A DNA stretch of 64,000 nucleotides, from positions 62,001 to 126,000 of the forward strand of contig NZ_JAUOTO010000012.1 in assembly GCF_030546645.1 (NCBI RefSeq), in the 5' to 3' direction. This stretch comes from Flavitalea plasmicola (GTDB taxonomy: Bacteria > Bacteroidota > Bacteroidia > Chitinophagales > Chitinophagaceae). Under the pieces are notes generated by a model. The model searched no databases and was not told the origin of the DNA. It saw nothing but the letters and a program-made list of their open reading frames with translations. The position numbers were made by a program, and so were the translations under genes. Every line of letters begins with the position of its first letter. Positions within the stretch are counted from its first letter, which is position 1. Below are positions 35,877 through 44,456 of the stretch, piece by piece.

Positions 35877-36359
35877 CTACAATATAGACAGGAATTTCTG
35901 ATAACGGGCCAGTATTATTTGCAATTGTCCGGATGACCCGATGGGTTCCAGCTTCACTTCTGCTTTATTATTACACCGTACGAAATAGTTGGCTTTTTCG
36001 ACACCGGGCGAATGCATCCATACCCCTCTGAGCCCCGTATAGTAATAAAAGACCGCCGGCTCCGGTAAATGCAGATCCATATGCAGTGAGTCGCGGTAAT
36101 AGCCGTTGGGTTCAAAAAGTAAGACTGGATTGCTGACAGGTTGTTTAGCCATGGCCTCCTTTACTTGCATACATACGGTGTAGGCCATCCCATATCGGGC
36201 TTTACGGATCTGCCCGGGCCCCGCCGGAGACCGGCTCTCCTTAATGAAAGAGCCCCAGTAATACAGGGGCTTATCAACGAACCAGACGCGGTTATAGCCG
36301 AGACCAAGCACCAATGCTACGGTCAATGTGGAAATGATGGTCAGTAGGAATGCCCTCAT
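35877..36359 (-). CDS. Membrane-anchored hypothetical protein
   Basis: A 160-residue protein with one N-terminal membrane segment (about residues 4-22) and a predicted periplasmic remainder. I do not recognise a family. Placement between a membrane GT-like gene (12 bp downstream) and a sugar transferase (about 40 bp upstream) suggests an accessory role in the polysaccharide locus. Confidence 0.6.
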   Translation of the reverse strand: MRAFLLTIISTLTVALVLGLGYNRVWFVDKPLYYWGSFIKESRSPAGPGQIRKARYGMAYTVCMQVKEAMAKQPVSNPVLLFEPNGYYRDSLHMDLHLPEPAVFYYYTGLRGVWMHSPGVEKANYFVRCNNKAEVKLEPIGSSGQLQIILARYQKFLSIL

Positions 36360-36400
36360 AGTTCTTAAAACTAACTATCTCTGTCCAAACCTCCCAATAC

Positions 36401-37237
36401 CTAAGCGATCTTTTTCGCTGCCGTCATCGTGCCACGTTCGAACACGCTCTTGCCCACCGGCACAGGCTTGTTCTTATTCAGCACCGATTTGATCATCAGC
36501 GTCCCCGTCTCCGCCATGATCCGGAGGTCCAGGATAAAGCTCACATTGCGTACATAATACGCATCCCATTGATAACGGCGGAAAATGCTTTGAAAGCTGG
36601 TGGCCGGCCCCCGATAGCCCCTCACCTGGGAGAGACCCGTGATACCGGGACGGGAAAGATAGCGGAACTTATAGTTAGCCACCTGCGATGAAAACTCCCG
36701 GGAGTCCTTCAGCATGTGCGGCCTGGGGCCGACGACGCTCATGTGTCCCAGCAACACGTTGAAGAACTGGGGCAGCTCGTCAAGACAGGTATTGCGCAGG
36801 AACTTGCCCAGTCGCGTGACGCGGGGATCGTTACGCACGGCCTGGCGCGTATCGGCCATATCATTCACATACATCGTGCGGAACTTATAACACCAGAATG
36901 TCCTGCCCAGAAAGCCTACTCTCTTTTGCTTAAAGAAGGCCGGGCCCCTCGAATCCAATTTGATCAGCAGGATCAACAAGGGGAATAACCAGGGGAAAAC
37001 AAGTACGATCATCAGCAGGGACGTGAGAATGTCCATGCTCCTCTTATAAACAAGATAAGGGTACTTGCTATTAAAATGCTCGCGGATCTGCAATTGTTCA
37101 TCATCCTGCCAGTTCTTCGGGTAATTCATCTTCGATTCAACGATTGTGCTACGCATGTCGATAAGGATTGGTTTTTTCCACTTGATACTGTAATATGAAA
37201 TCCGTACCAATGTCTGTCTTTCGACGAGCCGCATCAT
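36401..37237 (-). CDS. Polyprenyl-phosphate sugar transferase (copy 1)
   Basis: A 278-residue bacterial sugar transferase that starts repeat-unit assembly by moving a sugar-1-phosphate onto undecaprenyl phosphate. One re-entrant membrane helix lies at about residues 66-92, after KRSMDIL. The catalytic region holds KFRTM, LDELPQFFNVL, and GPRPHM. There is no N-terminal CoA-binding or four-helix domain, so it is the short PglC-like core type. It is about 55-60% identical by eye to the copy at 37483. Its upstream region carries a promoter and dyad. Confidence 0.92.
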   Translation of the reverse strand: MMRLVERQTLVRISYYSIKWKKPILIDMRSTIVESKMNYPKNWQDDEQLQIREHFNSKYPYLVYKRSMDILTSLLMIVLVFPWLFPLLILLIKLDSRGPAFFKQKRVGFLGRTFWCYKFRTMYVNDMADTRQAVRNDPRVTRLGKFLRNTCLDELPQFFNVLLGHMSVVGPRPHMLKDSREFSSQVANYKFRYLSRPGITGLSQVRGYRGPATSFQSIFRRYQWDAYYVRNVSFILDLRIMAETGTLMIKSVLNKNKPVPVGKSVFERGTMTAAKKIA

Positions 37238-37295
37238 GCGGCTCAGGTAATCAGAGTACTCAACAAATAGAATTCCATATTTCGCGCAAAGGAAA

Positions 37296-37303
37296 CAAAT
37301 TTA
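37296..37303 (-). promoter_or_regulatory. Promoter box of sugar transferase copy 1
   Basis: On the minus strand this reads TAAATTTG, an exact TAnnTTTG, about 58 bp upstream of the start codon. The expected -33 region is occupied by the dyad at 37311-37339. Confidence 0.5.
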
Positions 37304-37310
37304 TACGGCA

Positions 37311-37339
37311 ATTCTGGTACCACTTATTGGTAATAGAAT
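37311..37339. promoter_or_regulatory. Dyad at the sugar transferase promoter
   Basis: ATTCTGGTACCA (37311-37322) and TGGTAATAGAAT (37328-37339) are inverted with 10 of 12 positions pairing. They cover the -33 area of the promoter box at 37296, so they may be a regulator site. Confidence 0.4.
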
Positions 37340-37482
37340 TGTTTTCGGGTAAAACCAGGCTTACAATCGTGTAAATCAATCACTACCACTTATGACACCT
37401 ACCGGCCTGGAAACGTTGCATTAACGCTTTATTTAATAAAATTTTAAGGAACTGAAACCCCTCCGCACCATTAAAAACAGCG

Positions 37483-38217
37483 CTAAATGGAAGAAAGAGC
37501 AGGATGGTGGGGTTCTGCTTCCAGGACAGACCGGGATGGTTTCAGGTATGCCAGGGTCTGCACGATCGTCTCACGGATAATGCGCATATCCAGCGAAAAG
37601 CTGGCGTTTCTGACATAGAACGCATCCCATTGGTACCGTTTAAAGACCTTATCAAAGCTATTCGCCGGTCCGCGATAACCCTTTATCTGGGCCAGTCCGG
37701 AGATGCCAGGCTTGAGGATATTCCTGAATTTGTAAGCCGCCACCACCTGCGAAAAGGCGCGGCAATCCTCATGCATATGCGGCCTCGGGCCTATGACGCT
37801 CATATGTCCGGCTAATACATTCAGGAACTGTGGCAATTCATCCAGGTTAGACTTACGGAGAAACCGGCCGAACTTAGTCACCCGGGGGTCGTTTTCCCGT
37901 GCCTGGAGCGTGTTTGCCTCTGGATTGACGCACATCGTCCGCAGCTTGATACAATAAAAACTGCGTCCCAGGAACCCTACTCTCTTCTGGATAAAAAAGA
38001 CAGGCCCCCTGGAATCCAGCCTGATCACGAGCGCCAGTAAAGGCAACAGCCAGCTCAGCACAAAAACAATCACCGACAGGGAAAAGAGGATATCAAAGCA
38101 ACGTTTAACAATTAAATAACTATTTCGCTCCAGGAAATAACCCCTCAGTGTCATCCCCTCTTCACGCTTAAACGCCCTCTTCGTTATCATCTTTCTTTCC
38201 TGTTCTCTTCCGACCAT
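37483..38217 (-). CDS. Polyprenyl-phosphate sugar transferase (copy 2)
   Basis: A 244-residue short-form sugar transferase with the same architecture as its neighbour: a membrane helix after KRCFDIL, then KLRTM, LDELPQFLNVL and GPRPHM. The sequence difference in the N-terminal 40 residues and C-terminus suggests an old duplication. It precedes copy 1 on the same strand with 245 bp of AT-rich DNA between them. It is divergent from wecB. Confidence 0.92.
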   Translation of the reverse strand: MVGREQERKMITKRAFKREEGMTLRGYFLERNSYLIVKRCFDILFSLSVIVFVLSWLLPLLALVIRLDSRGPVFFIQKRVGFLGRSFYCIKLRTMCVNPEANTLQARENDPRVTKFGRFLRKSNLDELPQFLNVLAGHMSVIGPRPHMHEDCRAFSQVVAAYKFRNILKPGISGLAQIKGYRGPANSFDKVFKRYQWDAFYVRNASFSLDMRIIRETIVQTLAYLKPSRSVLEAEPHHPALSSI

Positions 38218-38488
38218 GAATGTGTTTTTCAGTTTACGATGCGCTGTTTTGTTAAACTCCGGACAGATTATAAATTGACATTATTCATTCCGGAATAGTT
38301 GCATCTCTTTCAATATAAAACCATTGCTCAAACGTCCGGCCCTCCTGTTTATTATTGCGGGCAATGTGAAAATTTCTCTGAAACCCGCATCCAGGGCATA
38401 TTTTGCCTGCTTTCATATCGGATTTTAAAAAATAAACGCCTTTCATTCCGCATGACCTGATATCTATTTCGCTAATTTGCGGACCAAT

Positions 38489-39583
38489 ATGCAAACGGTA
38501 ATTTCTGTCGTAGGTGCCCGCCCAAACTTCATGAAGATCGCGCCGATCCATTTCGAATTTTTGAAATATAAGGATAAGATCCGTCATTTGATATGCCACA
38601 CCGGCCAGCACTATGACGAAAAAATGTCGAAGATCTTTTTCGACGAGCTGGGCTTGCCCACGCCGGATTTCTACCTGGGCATCGGCTCCGGTTCACATGC
38701 CGTTCAAACAGCCGGCATCATGGTGGCGTTTGAAAAGATCCTGCTGGAACAAAGACCCGACCTGGTGATCGTAGCCGGTGATGTCAACTCCACCATTGCA
38801 TGCAGCCTGGTGGCAAAAAAAATGCATATTCCCGTAGCGCATGTGGAAGCAGGGCTGCGGAGCTTTGACAGGGAAATGCCGGAAGAGATCAACAGGATCC
38901 TCACCGACGCGATTTCAGATCTGCTGTTCGTCACCGAAGAGAGCGGGCTGGAGCACCTGAAAAAGGAAGGCATCGACGCAAGCAAGGTCTTCTTCACAGG
39001 CAATGTGATGATCGACAGCCTGGTGAGCAACCTTTCTCTTATCGATGCATCCGGAATTCTTCAACAGCTGGAATTGCCAAAAGCAGGCTATCTTCTTGCC
39101 ACCATCCACCGGCCTTCCAACGTGGACACGCCGGAGAGCCTGTCAGGCATACTTCGTCTGCTGAACAAATACGCACAGGGAAGAAAGGTCCTTTTTCCCG
39201 TGCATCCCAGGACAAGGAGCAATATCAGGACCTTCGGTCTTGAAAAAGACATCTCGCCGGAACTGATCCTCACGGAGCCCATCGGGTACATCGATTTTTT
39301 GTGCCTCGTTAAAAATGCACGGCTCATTATCACGGACAGCGGTGGCATTCAGGAAGAAAGTACTTATCTCGGAATTCCCTGCGTAACTTTGCGCGACAAT
39401 ACCGAACGGCCCATCACCGTCAAAATAGGGACAAACTACCTGGCAGGAACAGATATGTCGAATGCAGACCGGATCATTGCCGAAGTACTCGGTGGAAACG
39501 TCAAGAAAGGAAGTATTCCCGAACTTTGGGACGGCAAGGCTGCCGAAAGGATCTGCCAGGCAGTCTATCAATTTTTAATGTGA
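38489..39583 (+). CDS. wecB: UDP-N-acetylglucosamine 2-epimerase (non-hydrolysing)
   Basis: A 364-residue enzyme converting UDP-GlcNAc to UDP-ManNAc. Family features are VVGARPNFMKIAPI, HTGQHYD, HVEAGLRS, the PVHPRT segment and ITDSGGIQEE with LRDNTERP near the end. The ATG at 38489 begins MQTVISVVGARP; an upstream TTG at 38477 is less likely. It supplies the donor that a WecG/TagA-type transferase (52207) could use. Confidence 0.95.
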   Translation: MQTVISVVGARPNFMKIAPIHFEFLKYKDKIRHLICHTGQHYDEKMSKIFFDELGLPTPDFYLGIGSGSHAVQTAGIMVAFEKILLEQRPDLVIVAGDVNSTIACSLVAKKMHIPVAHVEAGLRSFDREMPEEINRILTDAISDLLFVTEESGLEHLKKEGIDASKVFFTGNVMIDSLVSNLSLIDASGILQQLELPKAGYLLATIHRPSNVDTPESLSGILRLLNKYAQGRKVLFPVHPRTRSNIRTFGLEKDISPELILTEPIGYIDFLCLVKNARLIITDSGGIQEESTYLGIPCVTLRDNTERPITVKIGTNYLAGTDMSNADRIIAEVLGGNVKKGSIPELWDGKAAERICQAVYQFLM

Positions 39584-39639
39584 TTTTAATAGTATGTCCG
39601 CACGATTACGCCATGTGAATTGTCTAAACTTATCTGTGG

Positions 39640-40971
39640 ATGCAAAAACTCTTAGGTCATGTCTCCTCTTCATTCTCCCACCTGAAAGCCATTGACAGGC
39701 AGACAAGGCTGGATGTTCTCTGGGTGGGCATCATCCAGGCAGCCAACTATCTCTTTCCCTTCCTCGCTACCACTCATCTCATCCGGACCATCGGCGTCGA
39801 CCTGTTCGGAAGAACGGAATTCGCCACCTATATAACACTTTATTTCATCACCATCGTGAATTACGAGTTTCATGTGACGGGCACCAGGAGCTTCAGCAGG
39901 GCGGTGGACAACCCGGTGAAAATAAACAGTCTCTTCAGCACCATCTTCACTGCGAAATCATACCTGCTGCTTGCCGCCACCCTGCTATTCAGCCTGCTGG
40001 CCGTGATCTGGCCCGACCGGTTCTCCAACCTCCTGTTTATCCTCACCTATCTCATAGTATTCGGTCATTACTTCTATCCTCCCTATATCTTTCAGGGGTT
40101 GGGAAAAGTGCGGTCCCTGGCCGTGATGAACTTCCTTATCAAGGCCCTGTCCACAGGACTCCTGTTCATCACCATCCGCCAGCGAGACGATTATCAGTGG
40201 GTCAACCTGAATTACTCGCTTAGCTATATCCTTATCGGCGTCATCAGCTTCTTCGCAGCCACCAGGACCTTTCACCTCCACATCCGTTGGAAGCCCTGGC
40301 GCGTTGTGCTGCTGGCATTGAAAAAAGGGCTCTATATTTTTCTCACCAGCGGTATCATAGCCCAGATCACGCTCAACCTTTCTGCGGTCCTGCTGGGTTT
40401 CTTTCTGCCATCTTCCATCCTGGGCAGCTATTCGGCGGCGCTAAAGCTGATCATTGCCTTCCAGGTCATGGCCATTTTCCCCATCCGCCAGGTGTTCTTT
40501 CCCAAACTGTCCAGCGCCTGGATCAGGGATAAGCCCCGCTATAAAAAAGACTTTAAAGGCTATTTTCTGCTGATGGCAGGCAGCACCTTTGGGCTGGGTA
40601 TCCTCATCCTGGCTTTCGCGCCCTGGATCATCCGGCTGGTGTACGGCGATTATTTTCAGCAGATGATCCTCTGTATGCGCATGCTGGCCTTCCTGCCCTT
40701 CTTTACGGCATTGAACAACGTTTTCATCAGCGATGGGCTCATCGTCCTGGGAAAAGACAAACTGGTCTTCCAGGTCCAGCTGTTCCTCGCTGCCTTCAAT
40801 ATAATTGTCCTGCTCGTGATGGTGCCCCGGTACGGGTTGATGCCCGTGCTGATCACCCGGAATGTCCTGGAGTTCCTGGGTTGCATAGCGGGCTTCATCG
40901 CCTTCAGGAAAATATTGGCAAAAGAATTGACAGACTGGAAACAACAACAGCACAAGGACGCTGATTCATAA
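39640..40971 (+). CDS. Wzx-like polysaccharide flippase
   Basis: A 443-residue membrane protein of the MOP/PST superfamily with about 12 hydrophobic helices. It would flip lipid-linked repeat units across the inner membrane. Recognisable features are the opening helix pair and the internal repeat of six-helix halves. It is first in a long same-strand run ending near 52 kb. The next gene starts 15 bp downstream. Confidence 0.88.
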   Translation: MQKLLGHVSSSFSHLKAIDRQTRLDVLWVGIIQAANYLFPFLATTHLIRTIGVDLFGRTEFATYITLYFITIVNYEFHVTGTRSFSRAVDNPVKINSLFSTIFTAKSYLLLAATLLFSLLAVIWPDRFSNLLFILTYLIVFGHYFYPPYIFQGLGKVRSLAVMNFLIKALSTGLLFITIRQRDDYQWVNLNYSLSYILIGVISFFAATRTFHLHIRWKPWRVVLLALKKGLYIFLTSGIIAQITLNLSAVLLGFFLPSSILGSYSAALKLIIAFQVMAIFPIRQVFFPKLSSAWIRDKPRYKKDFKGYFLLMAGSTFGLGILILAFAPWIIRLVYGDYFQQMILCMRMLAFLPFFTALNNVFISDGLIVLGKDKLVFQVQLFLAAFNIIVLLVMVPRYGLMPVLITRNVLEFLGCIAGFIAFRKILAKELTDWKQQQHKDADS

Positions 40972-40986
40972 ATCAACCTTACACCT

Positions 40987-42252
40987 GTGAGACAGATACT
41001 CAACAGGCTGCATAAGACAGCCGACCTCAACATTGCGATCGTCACAAAAGTAATATCCGACTGGGCAGTCTTCCTGAAGAAGATATCTCCCCTGGCCAGT
41101 ATTCTTTTCATATTGCTGAATGTGCGAACCCTTCTTAAAAAAAGATCAACGGTCATCACCCTGCTGATCCTGGTGCCCCTGCTTGTCATCACACGCAGGG
41201 CCGAAGTGCTGCGGGTCATTTTCTCCATCGCCCTGTTCTGGATCTTCCTGGAAAAATTTACCGCAGGCATAGGAACGACGGACAGACGGCTGGCAGTCTT
41301 CCTGTCCCTGTATGCCCTGGTCCTGTTCGCGGGCATTTTCTACCCCTGGTTCTACCTGATGATGTACGACGGCTCATTAAGATACAAGTTCATCCTGGAG
41401 TCGCATAACGCCCTGTGCATTCTCGTATTCGCCATCTTCATCTATCTCTGTGAGACCCTGCTCTCGACCATCCGGCTCCCGTCGTCCCGGGGACTGAAGA
41501 TCCTCCTCATGGTGGCGATCTGCGCCCTCACCCTCGTATTCCTGTTTATAAAAAGCCGCCTGTACATTGGCATGAGCGGAGCCTATCTCTTCATCATCGC
41601 GTTCAAACGCTGGCGCAAAATGCCTGCGCTCCTGCTATTGCCATCCATGTATATCGGTCTTTTTTTACTGCTGACCCTGCTCTCGCAGCAGGCCGCCTTC
41701 CGTATGGACCCCAGGGTGATCGAACAGCTCCGCAGGGAAATGCTCGCCCGGGACAGCACGCTTGCCTCCGACAGCAGCTACCTGGCTGGTAATGCAGACT
41801 TTGCCGCCGCCATGATGGCCAACCGCCGCCTCTTCAGCGCCTCCGGCACTGGCAGGGACAAATTGGTAAAAGCCGTCATGGTTACCATCAGCCATGGGGG
41901 ATGGCAGCATTTCATCTACAACAACAATGTCGATCACTATCTGACGGTGAAACGACGCGTTCCCAATATCAACATCGCAGCCTCCAGCCTTACCGAGAAC
42001 GCTTATCTCACCACCATACTGTCCGCCGGCTTCACCGGGCTGATCCTGCTGCTGTATATGGCAGGCCTGTATCTCGCCCACTTCATCCGCCGGAAAGAGA
42101 TCTTTTCGCTGGCTTTCTTCCTGCTCCTCCTGGCCGCCTGGTTCTTCGAGGAAACGACTATATTTACTTTCAGCCTGATGGCGCAGCTTTTTGCGCTGGG
42201 CAGCATCAACAGAATCGAAAAAGAAGACCATGAGGGTAGCGCTGGTAACTAA
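40987..42252 (+). CDS. O-antigen polymerase/ligase-like membrane protein (1)
   Basis: A 421-residue membrane protein with about 11 helices and one large periplasmic loop (about residues 225-330), typical of Wzy polymerases and O-antigen ligases. Conserved arginines and Asn-rich loop residues are present but no short diagnostic motif is. The start is GTG at 40987. It overlaps the following glycosyltransferase by 23 bp. Polymerase or ligase cannot be told apart from the sequence. Confidence 0.75.
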   Translation: MRQILNRLHKTADLNIAIVTKVISDWAVFLKKISPLASILFILLNVRTLLKKRSTVITLLILVPLLVITRRAEVLRVIFSIALFWIFLEKFTAGIGTTDRRLAVFLSLYALVLFAGIFYPWFYLMMYDGSLRYKFILESHNALCILVFAIFIYLCETLLSTIRLPSSRGLKILLMVAICALTLVFLFIKSRLYIGMSGAYLFIIAFKRWRKMPALLLLPSMYIGLFLLLTLLSQQAAFRMDPRVIEQLRREMLARDSTLASDSSYLAGNADFAAAMMANRRLFSASGTGRDKLVKAVMVTISHGGWQHFIYNNNVDHYLTVKRRVPNINIAASSLTENAYLTTILSAGFTGLILLLYMAGLYLAHFIRRKEIFSLAFFLLLLAAWFFEETTIFTFSLMAQLFALGSINRIEKEDHEGSAGN

Positions 42253-43333
42253 TATGCCCGCTCCATACCGGGTGCCGGGCTGGAATATCATCCATCGACG
42301 GCTGCAAGAAGGCTTTAAGATCTTTTTCTGCACCCGCATCGAGCCCAACCGGAAATGGAATATCCCCCCTATGCAATTCCAGCACGTATTCCTGGAAGGA
42401 AAGACATCCGCCAAAAAGGACGGGGCCACCTTTGTGCACAACAACTGGTCCGTGTTCGCGGCGCTAAAGGCATACAGGCCCGACGTTGTCATCACCGGCG
42501 GGTTTAATCCCACCATGTTGTACGCCTTCCTTTACTGCCGCCTGCATGGCGCAAAACATATTCCCATCTCGGATGCCTGGGCCCTGTCGGAGCCGCATCT
42601 TTCATGGGCGCATAAAATGGTCCGCAGGCTGGTGTACGGACGCAGCGCGGCCTTCATCGCCTGCAGCGAAAAAGGTTCTGCCTACTATCAGACCTATGGC
42701 GTCCGCCCCGAAAGCATCTTCATAAGCCATTACACCATCACCAACGAGCTGTTCAGTAATACCCGGTCCTTTCAGGACAGGAAATACGACCTGCTCTTCT
42801 CCGGCCAGTTCACCGAAAGAAAGAACCCTCTTTTCTTTATACAAGTGGCGGCCCTCCTTGCAGCGAAAAAGAAAGACCTCAGGGTCCTGCTGCTGGGGGA
42901 TGGCCCGCTGAAGGACACCATGTTCACCGCGCTGACAGCAGCCGGCATCGATTTCGACTACGGCGGCTATGCCCGGCAGGAAGAGCTTCCGGCACATTAC
43001 GCCAGTTCCAGGCTTTTCCTGTTCCCCACCGCATATGACGCCTGGGGTGTCGTAGCCAACGAAGCGGCGGCGGCCGGCACACCCGTCCTGCTGACCCCTT
43101 ATGCAGGCTGTGCCGAAGAGCTGATCAAAGACGGTGAGAATGGCTATATTATACCCCTGCAGGAAGAAGCCTGGGCCGAAAGATGCCTGGCCCTCCTGCA
43201 CGATGAGAAAAAATGGACCGCATTTTCTTCCAAAGCCAGTACATTCGCGCAACGCTTTACGCATGAGAGGGCCGCAACCGCATTGATCGATGCCTGTACC
43301 TTCGCCACGCAGGACCATAAAGCAACCTCATGA
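42230..43333 (+). CDS. GT4 family glycosyltransferase (1)
   Basis: A 367-residue GT-B glycosyltransferase starting MRVALVTNMPAPYRVPGWN (ATG at 42230, inside the end of the preceding gene). The C-terminal donor domain has the LFSGQFTERKNPLFF opening, LLLGDGPLKD and the EAAAAGTPVL helix with the nucleotide-sugar-binding glutamate pattern. The preceding loop holds LFPTAYDAWGVVANE. It probably adds one sugar of the repeat unit. It shares ATGA with the next gene (43330-43333). Confidence 0.9.
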   Translation: MRVALVTNMPAPYRVPGWNIIHRRLQEGFKIFFCTRIEPNRKWNIPPMQFQHVFLEGKTSAKKDGATFVHNNWSVFAALKAYRPDVVITGGFNPTMLYAFLYCRLHGAKHIPISDAWALSEPHLSWAHKMVRRLVYGRSAAFIACSEKGSAYYQTYGVRPESIFISHYTITNELFSNTRSFQDRKYDLLFSGQFTERKNPLFFIQVAALLAAKKKDLRVLLLGDGPLKDTMFTALTAAGIDFDYGGYARQEELPAHYASSRLFLFPTAYDAWGVVANEAAAAGTPVLLTPYAGCAEELIKDGENGYIIPLQEEAWAERCLALLHDEKKWTAFSSKASTFAQRFTHERAATALIDACTFATQDHKATS

Positions 43334-44427
43334 AAAGATCACTCTTATGTATCGTGCACCTGCCACCTCCCGTTCATGGAGCTTCCCTCATGAACCAGCA
43401 CTTTGTCGATAGCGCCCTGATCAATGATCACTATCGCCTGAAGGTCATCGATATCACCACCTCCCGGGACATCGGGAAGATAGGCCATATGTCCCTCACC
43501 AAGATCTTCGACAGCCTACGGCTCTTTTTCAGGATATTGTCCGGCCTCATCCGGCACCGCCCCGACCTGGTGTATTTTACTTTCAGCCCCAGCGGGTTTG
43601 CCTTCTACAGGGATGCGGCATACGTTGGCCTCGTCAAGCTGCTGGGGGGCAAGCTCCTGTTCCATCTGCACGGCAAAGGGATTGCGGCCGGAGCCGGGAA
43701 CAGCACCCTGTTCCGATGGGTGGCCCGGCGCGTATTCTCCCATACGCATGTCATAGTGCTCTCACAACAGCTGACCAACGATCTGAAAGGCATGACTTAT
43801 AAGGAAAAATTTATCCTGCCCTATGGGATCCCGGTGGAATTGACAACAGCCGTCGAAAGAGTCCCCAACCCCGGTGCGGTGAGGCTCCTGTTCCTCTCCA
43901 ACTATGTCCGGAGCAAGGGGATCATAGACCTCATCGACGCCCTGGAAAAAGTGGCGGCAACCCATCGGAATTTTCACCTGCGGCTGGTGGGAAAACCCTA
44001 CGACGTCAGCATAGAAGAATTGAACGACCATATCCGGCAAAAAAAACTAAACGACCTCATCACCGTCTGCGGCCCCCGCTATAAAGAAGAAAAGCTGGAA
44101 GAGTTACGGCAGGCAGACCTCTTCGTCTTCCCAACTTATTATCCCAACGAGGCCTTCCCCCTGGTGCTGCTGGAAGCCATGCAATGGGGACTACCCATCG
44201 TAACCACCAGGGAAGGCGGCATCCCGGATATGATCGAAGAAGGCGTGTCGGGCTTATTGATAGACCAGCGCGACATCTCCGCCCTGGCGGATAAGATCCT
44301 GCTCCTGCTGGAAGACCCGGCAAAAAGGATCGCCATGGGAGCCGCGGCGCGCGAAAGATTTATGACAAAATTTACGTTACCTCGCTTTGAGCAGGATATG
44401 TTGAAAATACTGGACATCATCCGGTAA
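43330..44427 (+). CDS. GT4 family glycosyltransferase (2)
   Basis: A 365-residue GT-B enzyme. Features are HLPPPVHGASLMNQ near the start, LLFLSNYVRSKGIIDLI, VGKPYD, and LFVFPTYYPNEAFPLVLLEAMQWGLPIV with the E-x7-E-type donor motif. It is coupled by a 4-bp overlap to the preceding glycosyltransferase gene. Donor and acceptor cannot be inferred. Confidence 0.92.
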   Translation: MKRSLLCIVHLPPPVHGASLMNQHFVDSALINDHYRLKVIDITTSRDIGKIGHMSLTKIFDSLRLFFRILSGLIRHRPDLVYFTFSPSGFAFYRDAAYVGLVKLLGGKLLFHLHGKGIAAGAGNSTLFRWVARRVFSHTHVIVLSQQLTNDLKGMTYKEKFILPYGIPVELTTAVERVPNPGAVRLLFLSNYVRSKGIIDLIDALEKVAATHRNFHLRLVGKPYDVSIEELNDHIRQKKLNDLITVCGPRYKEEKLEELRQADLFVFPTYYPNEAFPLVLLEAMQWGLPIVTTREGGIPDMIEEGVSGLLIDQRDISALADKILLLLEDPAKRIAMGAAARERFMTKFTLPRFEQDMLKILDIIR

Positions 44428-44456
44428 TCACGGATGACGTCGCCAAACCATTAATT

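Noticed and set aside
37238-37482. AT-rich gap as a possible insertion-sequence remnant
   Set aside because: No terminal inverted repeats, target duplication or transposase fragment; a promoter and dyad explain the composition.
38285-38611. 108-codon minus-strand frame overlapping the wecB start
   Set aside because: It overlaps the conserved N-terminus of wecB, and its predicted peptide has no recognisable features.
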